This document shows, piece after piece, positions 30,959 through 38,214 of a DNA stretch of 64,000 nucleotides. Under the pieces are notes generated by a model. It was given only the letters and a program-made list of their open reading frames with translations. It was not told where the DNA came from and did not search any database. The stretch comes from Neorhizobium tomejilense (GTDB lineage: Bacteria > Pseudomonadota > Alphaproteobacteria > Rhizobiales > Rhizobiaceae), in the NCBI GenBank assembly GCA_002968845.1, contig PVBG01000008.1, forward strand, positions 1-64,000, in the 5' to 3' direction. The position numbers and the translations under genes are program-made. Each line of letters begins with the position of its first letter. Within the stretch, counting starts at the first letter, position 1.

Positions 30959-31756
30959 CTAGCCTGCCATGACTTCTCCCCCGGCAACCGCGATTGCCTG
31001 TCCGTTGATCGACGCTGCTCCGGGCGATGCCAGCCACAGAACCGTGTCCGCAACTTCCTCCGGCTTCACCAGCCGCCCCTGCGGATTGCTCCTGGTAAAT
31101 TCCTGTCGCGCCTGCTCTTCCGTCCGTCCGGTCTTGGCCACGATCGTCTCGATCGAGCGGGCGATCAGCGGCGTGTCCGTGAAGCCGGGGCAGACGGCGT
31201 TGACGGTGATGCCGGTCCTCGCAAGCTCCAGCGCCAGCGAACGGGTGAGGCCGACGACGCCATGTTTGGCGGCCACGTAGGCCGAAACGTAGGCATAACC
31301 GATGAGCCCCGCGGTCGAGGCGATATTGATGATGCGGGCGCCCGCGCCAAAAGCCTTGAGATCCGGCAGCACGGCCTGGGTCACGAGGAATACGCCGGTC
31401 AGATCGACCGACATGACCCGGTTCCACATCTCCAGCGAGGTCTTTTCGAAGGGCGCGCTTGGGCCTTCGCCGGCATTGTTGACGAGGATATCGACAGGAC
31501 CGAACGAGGCTCGCGCCGTTTTCAGGCCATTGTCGATGGCCATCTCGTCAGTGACGTCGAAACCGTCCGCAACGCAGACCTTGTCCCTGCCAAGGGTTGC
31601 GGCAAGTGCCTCCAGAGGCTCGGCCCGCCGGCCGGCGAGGGTCACCCGCGCGCCGGCTTCCACCAGCGCCGTCGCGATCGCAGCGCCGATGCCCGAGCCT
31701 GCGCCGGTGACGAGGGCGTGACGGTTGGCAAATCTGGCGGAGGGCGCTTCGTTCAT
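30959..31756 (-). CDS. Short-chain dehydrogenase/reductase
   Basis: 265 residues from ATG 31756. Complete SDR signature: TGAGSGIG (17-24), NNAGEG, catalytic Ser146, Tyr159, Lys163 (IASTAG..., YVAAK). It probably oxidises or reduces a hydroxyacyl-CoA in the 2-aminobenzoyl-CoA route. It is between the cupin gene and the two-domain monooxygenase, 10 bases from the latter. Confidence 0.88.
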   Translation of the reverse strand: MNEAPSARFANRHALVTGAGSGIGAAIATALVEAGARVTLAGRRAEPLEALAATLGRDKVCVADGFDVTDEMAIDNGLKTARASFGPVDILVNNAGEGPSAPFEKTSLEMWNRVMSVDLTGVFLVTQAVLPDLKAFGAGARIINIASTAGLIGYAYVSAYVAAKHGVVGLTRSLALELARTGITVNAVCPGFTDTPLIARSIETIVAKTGRTEEQARQEFTRSNPQGRLVKPEEVADTVLWLASPGAASINGQAIAVAGGEVMAG

Positions 31757-31766
31757 GACGCGATCC

Positions 31767-34115
31767 TTATTTCGCCGCCGGGCCGACAGCCGGAGGGGCA
31801 ACGGCGGCCGCAGCACGCGCGAGATTGGTCTCGTATTGCGCCTTGCCGGAATAATACTGTTTCGGCCAGGGAATGTCCGTCAAGCCGATCTTGGCCGCCT
31901 CGTGAAGAACCCAGGCCGGATCGGCGAGATGCGGGCGGGCGACGGCGCAGAGATCGGCGCGGCCGGCGGCGATGATCGAGTTCGCATGATCGGCCTCCGA
32001 AATCGCGCCGACGGCGATGGTCGGGATACCGATCTCGTTGCGGATCTTGTCGGAGAAGGGCGTCTGGAAGAGGCGGCCATAGACCGGCTTCTCTTCCTTC
32101 CATACCTGGCCGGACGAGCAGTCGATCAGGTCGGCGCCGGCATCCTTGAACATCTGCGCGTAGATCGCCGCGTCTTCCGGCGTGTTTCCGCCTTCGAACC
32201 AATCATGGCAGGAGAGGCGTACGGAAATCGGCTTGTTTGCCGGCCAGACCTCGCGAATCGCCTTGAAGACCTCCAGCGGATAACGCGCACGGTTTTCGTG
32301 GCTGCCGCCGTATTCGTCGATGCGGATGTTGGTGAGCGGCGAGAGGAAACTCGACAGAAGATAACCGTGGGCGCAGTGCAGCTCCAGCCAGTCGGCACCG
32401 GCTTCTGCCGCGAATTTCGCTGAGCGGACGTGATCGGCGATGACACGATCCATGTCGGCGCGGTCCATCGCCTTGGGAACCTGGCTGGTTTTGAGGTAGG
32501 GCAGCGCAGAGGCCGAGATCAGATCCCAGCCGCCTTCTTCGACCGGCTGGTCGATGCCTTCCCAGGCGATCTTGGTCGAACCCTTGCGGCCGGCGTGTCC
32601 CAGCTGGATGCCGACCTTGGCGGCGGAATTGTCATGCACGAAGGTGACGAAGCGTTTCCAGGCGGCCGCCTGCTGCTCGTTCCAGAGGCCGAGGCAGCCG
32701 GGAGTGATCCGGGCGTCGGGCGATACGCAGGTCATTTCCCCAAATACGAGGCCGGCGCCGCCGAGCGCACGGGAGCCGAGGTGGACCAGATGGAAATCGT
32801 CGAGCAGCCCGTCCTTGGCGGAGTACATGGCCATCGGCGACATGACGATGCGGTTCGGCAGATAGGTCTCGCGCAGCGAATAGGGCGTGAACATCGGCGG
32901 CAGGGTGCGGCCGTTGCCGGTCACCTCGATGCCGTTTTTCCTGGCGAACCAGCGCTCGTAACCTTCCAGCCATTTGGGATCGCGCAGGCGCAGGTTTTCG
33001 TGGCTGATGCGCTGCGAGCGGGTCAGCATCGAATACATGAACTGTTCAGGCTCCAGCGTATCGGCATAACGCTGGCCGACCACTTCGAACCATTCCATGG
33101 CGTTGCGGGCGGCATTCTGGATGCGGGCGACGTCGACGCGGCGGATTTCCTCGTAGGTTTCGAGGACTTCCGGGATCTTGTCCTTGGAATGGCCGAGCTT
33201 GTTGAACTGGTTGCTGAGCTCGATCGCGTCGTCGATGGCGAGCTTGGTGCCGGAGCCGATGGCAAAATGGGCGGTATGGGCGGCGTCGCCCATCAATACG
33301 ACATGCGAGTTGCCGTTGAAATGGCTCCACTTGCCGCAAATCAGGCGGTTGAAGTTAAGCCAGGCGCTGCCGCGCAGATGCCGGGCATTGGTCATCAGTT
33401 CCGAGCCTTCGAGGACTTCCGAGAACAGGTCCTGGCAGAAATCGATCGAGCCCTGCTGGTCCATCTGGCCGAGGCCGTGCTTTTCGTAGGCCTCTTCCGT
33501 CGTTTCGACGATGAAGGTCGAGGTCTTGTCGTCGAACTTGTAGATATGCGCCTGGAACCAGCCATGGTCCGTCTTGCGGAAATCGAAGGTGAAGGCGTCG
33601 AACAGCTTGTTGGTACCGAGCCAGATATAGCGGTTCGGACGCACGACCAGATCCGGTTCGAAGACCTCCGGATAACGGTTGCGGATCTTCGAGTTGAAGC
33701 CGTCCGACGCAATGATCAGGTCCGCATCCGGATAATCGACATCACCATTGGCATCGGTTTCAAAAACAAGCTCGACGCCGAGCGCCTCGCAGCGGCGCTG
33801 CAGGATGTTCAAGAGCTTCTTGCGGCCGATGCCGACAAAGCCGTGGCCAGAGGTGCGCTGGCGCGTGCCCTTGAACAGCAGCTCGATATCGTCCCAGTGG
33901 TTGAAGGCATCCTCGATTTCGGCCGCACTTTCCGGGTCCCACGCCTTCATCGATACCATGGTTGCGTCGGAGAAGACCACGCCCCAGCCGAACGTGTCGT
34001 AAGGCTTGTTGCGTTCGACGACGGAAATGGAATGCTCGGGATGCAGCTTCTTCATCAGGAGCGCGAAATAGAGACCGGCCGGGCCGCCACCGATACAGAC
34101 GATGCGCATATCCAA
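31767..34115 (-). CDS. 2-aminobenzoyl-CoA monooxygenase/reductase (two-domain flavoprotein)
   Basis: 782 residues, first gene of the eight-gene operon. The N-terminal half is a class A flavin monooxygenase (GGGPAGLYFALLMKK at 7-21, and GDAAHTAHFAIGSGT near 275). The C-terminal half, from about 405 (LPPMFTPYSLRETYLPNRI), is an old-yellow-enzyme barrel (GHAGRKGS, HCAHGYLLSSFLSPLTN). This fusion is the hallmark of the aerobic 2-aminobenzoyl-CoA pathway of Azoarcus evansii; databases also call relatives salicylyl-CoA 5-hydroxylase/oxidoreductase. It would hydroxylate and reduce the ring of anthraniloyl-CoA. Motif 1 lies 28 bases before the start. Anthraniloyl- versus salicylyl-CoA cannot be separated by sequence alone. 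Confidence 0.88.
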   Translation of the reverse strand: MDMRIVCIGGGPAGLYFALLMKKLHPEHSISVVERNKPYDTFGWGVVFSDATMVSMKAWDPESAAEIEDAFNHWDDIELLFKGTRQRTSGHGFVGIGRKKLLNILQRRCEALGVELVFETDANGDVDYPDADLIIASDGFNSKIRNRYPEVFEPDLVVRPNRYIWLGTNKLFDAFTFDFRKTDHGWFQAHIYKFDDKTSTFIVETTEEAYEKHGLGQMDQQGSIDFCQDLFSEVLEGSELMTNARHLRGSAWLNFNRLICGKWSHFNGNSHVVLMGDAAHTAHFAIGSGTKLAIDDAIELSNQFNKLGHSKDKIPEVLETYEEIRRVDVARIQNAARNAMEWFEVVGQRYADTLEPEQFMYSMLTRSQRISHENLRLRDPKWLEGYERWFARKNGIEVTGNGRTLPPMFTPYSLRETYLPNRIVMSPMAMYSAKDGLLDDFHLVHLGSRALGGAGLVFGEMTCVSPDARITPGCLGLWNEQQAAAWKRFVTFVHDNSAAKVGIQLGHAGRKGSTKIAWEGIDQPVEEGGWDLISASALPYLKTSQVPKAMDRADMDRVIADHVRSAKFAAEAGADWLELHCAHGYLLSSFLSPLTNIRIDEYGGSHENRARYPLEVFKAIREVWPANKPISVRLSCHDWFEGGNTPEDAAIYAQMFKDAGADLIDCSSGQVWKEEKPVYGRLFQTPFSDKIRNEIGIPTIAVGAISEADHANSIIAAGRADLCAVARPHLADPAWVLHEAAKIGLTDIPWPKQYYSGKAQYETNLARAAAAVAPPAVGPAAK

Positions 34116-34142
34116 GTCCTCCTGACGTTCAGTCGCTCATTA

Positions 34143-34156
34143 TTTTAAGTTTAAAC
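34143..34156. promoter_or_regulatory. Motif 1 copy, TTTTAAGTTTAAAC
   Basis: Contains the perfect palindrome AGTTTAAACT (34148-34157). It lies 28-41 bases upstream of the monooxygenase start codon, a position suited to repressing that promoter. Confidence 0.6.
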
Positions 34157-34230
34157 TATATGGCGTTTGATCGACCCGTCAAGCGGATTTGCGGCGGTTC
34201 CGGCAGTTTTCGTCCGGGATCGACCAAATA

Positions 34231-34246
34231 ATATGCATCAGCATAT
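34231..34246. promoter_or_regulatory. Motif 2 palindrome ATATGC/GCATAT
   Basis: Six-base inverted arms around ATCA, in the middle of the divergent gap. Related sequences occur at 34351 and before the second MarR gene (45427). Confidence 0.5.
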
Positions 34247-34350
34247 ATATTGATGGCTGTCGCTCGCCTCTCTGTCTTGCACGATGTTCGGCCACGGCAG
34301 TACTTGCTGTTCTGCCGGCATTTGTGAATTGACAAGTGGCGGCTGCCGAA

Positions 34351-34366
34351 AATATGCTTTTGCAAA
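34351..34366. promoter_or_regulatory. Motif 2 copy upstream of iorA
   Basis: AATATGC-TTT-TGCAAAT, one mismatch from symmetry, about 41-56 bases before the iorA start. The broader pattern TGCnGAAAATATGnnnnTGCAA recurs upstream of the cyclase gene near 45240-45261. Confidence 0.45.
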
Positions 34367-34406
34367 TGATTATGGATTGAAGCCGACAAGGCGAAGGGGA
34401 ACTGCC

Positions 34407-36563
34407 ATGGCCGAGCGATCTTTTGCGCGCGAAGTCGAGGATCTCAAGCTTGGAGAAGGCGAGATTTTTCGTGGGGAAGGCATTCTCGCCATCACCAAGG
34501 CGCTGCTGCAATCCGGCGTTTCCTATGTCGGCGGTTACCAGGGCTCACCGATCTCGCATCTGATGGACGTATTGGCTGACGCCAAGGACATCATGGAGGA
34601 TCTTGGCGTTCATTTCGAGACCTCGGCTTCTGAAGCCGCAGCGGCGGCGATGCTCTCTGCCTCGGTCATGTATCCGGTGCGCGGCGCCGTGACCTGGAAA
34701 TCGACGGCCGGCACCAATGTCGCCTCCGACGCGCTTTCCAACCTTTCTTCCGGCGGGGTCAACGGCGGTGCGCTGATCATTCTCGGCGAAGACTTTGGCG
34801 AAGGTTCGTCGATCATGCAGGAGCGCAGTCATGCGTTTGCGATGAAATCGCAGATGTGGCTTCTCGATCCGCGTCCCAACCTGCCGTCGATGGTCCAGGC
34901 AGTAGAAGACGGCTTCCAGCTTTCCGAAGCCTCCAACACGCCCGTCATGCTGGAAGTGCGCATCCGCGCCTGTCACGTGCACGGCCAGTTCGTCGCCAAG
35001 GATAACCAGCGGCCAAAATTCACGCTTCGGCAGGCGCTGGAAAACCCGGTCCGCGACGTCAACCGCATCGTCCTGCCGCCGGCGAATTTCGGGCAAGAGA
35101 AAGACAAGCTGGAGCGCCGCTGGCCGGCTGCCGTCAACTTCATCAAGGAGAAGAAGCTCAACGAGCATTTCGGCCCCGAAGAAGGCGAGATCGGCATCAT
35201 CACGCTTGGCGGTCTCTATAACGGCGTCATGCGCGGCCTGCAGCAGCTTGGCCTAGCGGATGTCTACGGCAATTCGTCGGTGCCGATCTACGTGATGAAC
35301 GTCGCCTATCCTATGATCGACGAGGAGGTTGTCGATTTCTGCCTCGGCAAGAAAGCCGTGATCATGGTGGAAGAGGGCGCGCCGGAATACGTCGAGCAGT
35401 CGCTCCACACGCTGATGCGCCGCCGCGATATCCAGACCCGCCTGCACGGCAAGGACATTCTCCCGCTCGGCGGCGAATACACCGCGCCTGTCATGATGAA
35501 GGGGCTGAAGACCTTCATCGAGATATACGACCGGCTGCTTCTCGGCAACCAGCCGCCGGTGCCGGATCCGAGCGATGTCCTCAACGATCCGAAGGTAAAG
35601 GCGCTGGCCGAAGTCGTGCCGCAGCGTCCCGCCGGCTTCTGCACCGGCTGTCCGGAGCGGCCGATTTTTGCGGCCATGAAGCTGGTCGAAAAGGAGCTCG
35701 GCGAACACCACGTCTCGGCTGATATCGGCTGTCACCTGTTCTCGATCCTGCCGCCCTTCAATATCGGCGGCACGACGATGGGTTACGGTCTCGGCCCGGC
35801 TTCCGCTTCCGCCTTCAATGTCGAGGCGGACAAGCGCTCGATCGCGGTCATGGGCGATGGCGGCTTCTGGCACAACGGCCTTGCGACCTCGGTCGGCAAC
35901 GCGGTGTTCAACAAACAGGACGGCGTCATCCTCGTCGTCGACAATTTCTATTCGGCGGCGACCGGCGGGCAGGACATCCTGTCGTCGCGGGCCATCAACC
36001 CGAACCGCAAGACCAACAACTCGATCGTCAATGCGGTAAAGGGCATCGGTGCTACGTGGGTGCGCCAGATCGACCGTACCTATGACGTCGCCAAGATGCG
36101 CGACACGCTGAAGGAAGCGCTGACCACCAAGGAGAAAGGCCCGAAGATCATCGTTGCCTCTTCCGAATGCATGCTGAACAAGCAGCGCCGCGTCAAACCG
36201 CTCTTCAACCAGGCGGTCAAGGACGGCAAGCGGATGGTGAAGGAGCGTTTCGGGGTGGACGAGGACGTCTGCACCGGCGATCACGCCTGCATCCGGCTTT
36301 CCGGCTGCCCGTCGCTATCGGTGAAGCACACGGATGATCCGCTGAAGGACGATCCGGTCGCGGCGATCGACAACAGCTGCGTCGGTTGCGGCAATTGCGG
36401 CGAGGTTTCCGAGGCTGCCGTTCTCTGTCCGTCGTTCTATCGCGCCGATATCATTCACAATCCGACCGGCTGGGACAAGTTCCTCTCGAAATTCCGCGCT
36501 TCGATGATCGGCTGGCTGCAGGCCCGCCGCGCCGCCGGCCGTGTCGTTTTCGGGGAGGCTTGA
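34407..36563 (+). CDS. iorA: Indolepyruvate (arylpyruvate) oxidoreductase, alpha subunit type (IorA-like)
   Basis: 718 residues from ATG 34407 (GAAGGGGA upstream). The N-terminal pyruvate-binding domain is followed by a TPP domain with GDGGFWHNG near residue 480 and a C-terminal ferredoxin-like domain with clusters CTGDHAC (about 621) and CVGCGNCGEVSEAAVLC (about 658). It oxidises 2-oxo acids such as indolepyruvate to the acyl-CoA. Divergent from the 2-aminobenzoyl-CoA operon and cotranscribed with the next gene. This implies production of indole-3-acetyl-CoA or a similar arylacetyl-CoA from an amino-acid-derived keto acid; phenylpyruvate is an alternative. Confidence 0.9.
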   Translation: MAERSFAREVEDLKLGEGEIFRGEGILAITKALLQSGVSYVGGYQGSPISHLMDVLADAKDIMEDLGVHFETSASEAAAAAMLSASVMYPVRGAVTWKSTAGTNVASDALSNLSSGGVNGGALIILGEDFGEGSSIMQERSHAFAMKSQMWLLDPRPNLPSMVQAVEDGFQLSEASNTPVMLEVRIRACHVHGQFVAKDNQRPKFTLRQALENPVRDVNRIVLPPANFGQEKDKLERRWPAAVNFIKEKKLNEHFGPEEGEIGIITLGGLYNGVMRGLQQLGLADVYGNSSVPIYVMNVAYPMIDEEVVDFCLGKKAVIMVEEGAPEYVEQSLHTLMRRRDIQTRLHGKDILPLGGEYTAPVMMKGLKTFIEIYDRLLLGNQPPVPDPSDVLNDPKVKALAEVVPQRPAGFCTGCPERPIFAAMKLVEKELGEHHVSADIGCHLFSILPPFNIGGTTMGYGLGPASASAFNVEADKRSIAVMGDGGFWHNGLATSVGNAVFNKQDGVILVVDNFYSAATGGQDILSSRAINPNRKTNNSIVNAVKGIGATWVRQIDRTYDVAKMRDTLKEALTTKEKGPKIIVASSECMLNKQRRVKPLFNQAVKDGKRMVKERFGVDEDVCTGDHACIRLSGCPSLSVKHTDDPLKDDPVAAIDNSCVGCGNCGEVSEAAVLCPSFYRADIIHNPTGWDKFLSKFRASMIGWLQARRAAGRVVFGEA

Positions 36564-36566
36564 TCG

Positions 36567-38114
36567 ATGAACGAGACCGTGAACCTCAAGACGCTCCATG
36601 CTTCCGACAAGCCGCTGACGCTGGCGATCATGGCCATGGGCGGCCAGGGCGGCGGCGTGCTGGCCGACTGGATCGTCGGCCTTGCCGAAGAGCAGGGCTG
36701 GATGGCGCAGTCGACCTCGGTGCCGGGCGTTGCCCAGCGCACCGGCGCGACGATCTATTACATCGAGATGCTGCCCGCCCGCGACGGCGTGTCGCCGATC
36801 TTCTCGCTGATGCCGACGCCGGGCGATGTGGATGTCGTGCTGGCCGCCGAACTGATGGAAGCCGGACGCTCCGTACTGCGCGGCCTGGTGACGCCGGACA
36901 AGACCACGCTGATCGCCTCGACGCACCGTTCCTTTGCGGTCGGCGAGAAAGAGAAGCCGGGCGACGGTATCGGCGATCCGACCGTGGTGGTGGGCGCGAC
37001 CGACTTTGCTGCCAAACGCACCATCGCCTTCGACATGGATACGCTGGCGACGAAAAACGGTAGCGTCATCTCTGCCTCGATATTCGGCGCGCTTGCGGCT
37101 GCCGACGTGCTGCCCTTCCCAAAGGAAGCCTTCGAGGCGATAATTCGCGGCGGCGGCAAGGGCATCGAGCCCAGCCTCAGGGCTTTCAATGCCGCCTATG
37201 AGCGGGCGAAAACCAAGCCGCGCGACGAAGTGGTCGCGATGGCGCCGAAACGTTTCGACGTCATGCCTGAAACCGCCGGCCATCCGGATCTCGACCGGCT
37301 GGTGCACCGCCTGCGCGCCGAATTTCCGGAAGTCGCCTGGCCGCTACTGTTTGCAGGCGTCAAGAAGCTCACGGATTTCCAGGATCCGGCCTATGCCGGC
37401 GAATATCTCGATCGGGTCGGCAAACTCTATGCCCTCGACCGTGCCAATGGCGGCGGGGATCGCGACTATGCTTTCACCGTCCAGTCGGCGAAATATGTCG
37501 CCGTCGCCATGGCTTATGACGATGTCATCCGCGTCGCGGACCTCAAGACCCGCGGCACCCGCTTCAATCGGGTCGCCAAGGAAGTCGGCGTCAAGCAGGA
37601 CCAGATCCTCTACATGACCGAATACATGCATCCGCGCATGGAAGAGGTCGTCGGGACCATGCCGAAGCGGCTCGGTCTCTGGGTCGAAAACCGCCCAAAG
37701 GTCTTTGCCTGGCTCGACCGCCGCATCAACAAGGGCCGCCGGGTGCAGACCGGCACGCTGTTCTGGTTCCTGACGCTCTACACGCTGGCAGCCTTGCGCC
37801 GCACCCGTCGTGGTACGCTGCGTCACTCACGCGAAACCGAACATCGCGAAGCCTGGCTCGATGCGGCAACCTCGCTGCTCTCGCGGAACTATGATCTCGC
37901 AGTGGAAGTGATCAATAATCGCCGGCTGGTGAAGGGTTATTCCGATACCCATGCACGCGGGCTCTCGAAGTTCGACCGGGTGATGTCGGCGCTGACGAGC
38001 CTGAGAGATCGGGAAGACGGCGCGGCCTGGATGAAACGCCTGCGTCAGGCGGCCCTTCTGGACGAAAGCGGCATTGCTCTCGACGGTGCGTTGAAGACGG
38101 TCTCTACGCTTTAG
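36567..38114 (+). CDS. iorB: Indolepyruvate oxidoreductase beta-type subunit with long C-terminal extension
   Basis: 515 residues, 3 bases after the iorA stop. The N-terminal about 200 residues are the gamma/beta domain of 2-oxoacid oxidoreductases (MAMGGQGGGVLADWIVGL; SVPGVAQRTGATIYYIEM). A long helical C-terminal extension of about 310 residues (DUF6537-like) follows, as in the aerobic proteobacterial group. Presumably forms the holoenzyme with IorA. The extension may bind an additional redox or electron carrier partner. Confidence 0.88.
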   Translation: MNETVNLKTLHASDKPLTLAIMAMGGQGGGVLADWIVGLAEEQGWMAQSTSVPGVAQRTGATIYYIEMLPARDGVSPIFSLMPTPGDVDVVLAAELMEAGRSVLRGLVTPDKTTLIASTHRSFAVGEKEKPGDGIGDPTVVVGATDFAAKRTIAFDMDTLATKNGSVISASIFGALAAADVLPFPKEAFEAIIRGGGKGIEPSLRAFNAAYERAKTKPRDEVVAMAPKRFDVMPETAGHPDLDRLVHRLRAEFPEVAWPLLFAGVKKLTDFQDPAYAGEYLDRVGKLYALDRANGGGDRDYAFTVQSAKYVAVAMAYDDVIRVADLKTRGTRFNRVAKEVGVKQDQILYMTEYMHPRMEEVVGTMPKRLGLWVENRPKVFAWLDRRINKGRRVQTGTLFWFLTLYTLAALRRTRRGTLRHSRETEHREAWLDAATSLLSRNYDLAVEVINNRRLVKGYSDTHARGLSKFDRVMSALTSLRDREDGAAWMKRLRQAALLDESGIALDGALKTVSTL

Positions 38115-38115
38115 G

Positions 38116-38128
38116 TTTTAAGCATAAA
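38116..38128. promoter_or_regulatory. Motif 1 copy, TTTTAAGCATAAA, before lpiA
   Basis: Identical over 13 bases to the reverse complement of the site at 55690-55702. It begins one base after the iorB stop and 87 bases before lpiA. It may regulate lpiA, or be a leftover promoter site in this recombined interval. Confidence 0.5.
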
Positions 38129-38163
38129 GACACATTATAGCCGCGATCCCGTTGCTTTTGCTG

Positions 38164-38196
38164 CGCATCTGACCAAACTCTAGATGCGTAATTTTT
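38164..38196 (+). terminator. Rho-independent terminator between ior operon and lpiA
   Basis: CGCATCT (38164-38170) pairs with AGATGCG (38182-38188) over an 11-base loop and is followed by TAATTTTT. It is only 18 bases before the lpiA start codon, so a lpiA transcript beginning upstream would have to pass this hairpin. Confidence 0.6.
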
Positions 38197-38214
38197 CCAG
38201 CACCGGCAGCCCAC

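Larger units (their letters stand above)
34116..34406. promoter_or_regulatory. Divergent promoter region, monooxygenase operon and ior operon
   Basis: 291 bases containing both promoters. Motif 1 (34143-34156) sits beside the monooxygenase start. Two sites of another pattern, ATATGC-ATCA-GCATAT (34231-34246) and AATATGC-TTT-TGCAAAT (34351-34366), lie closer to iorA. No open frame in it looks coding. Confidence 0.7.
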
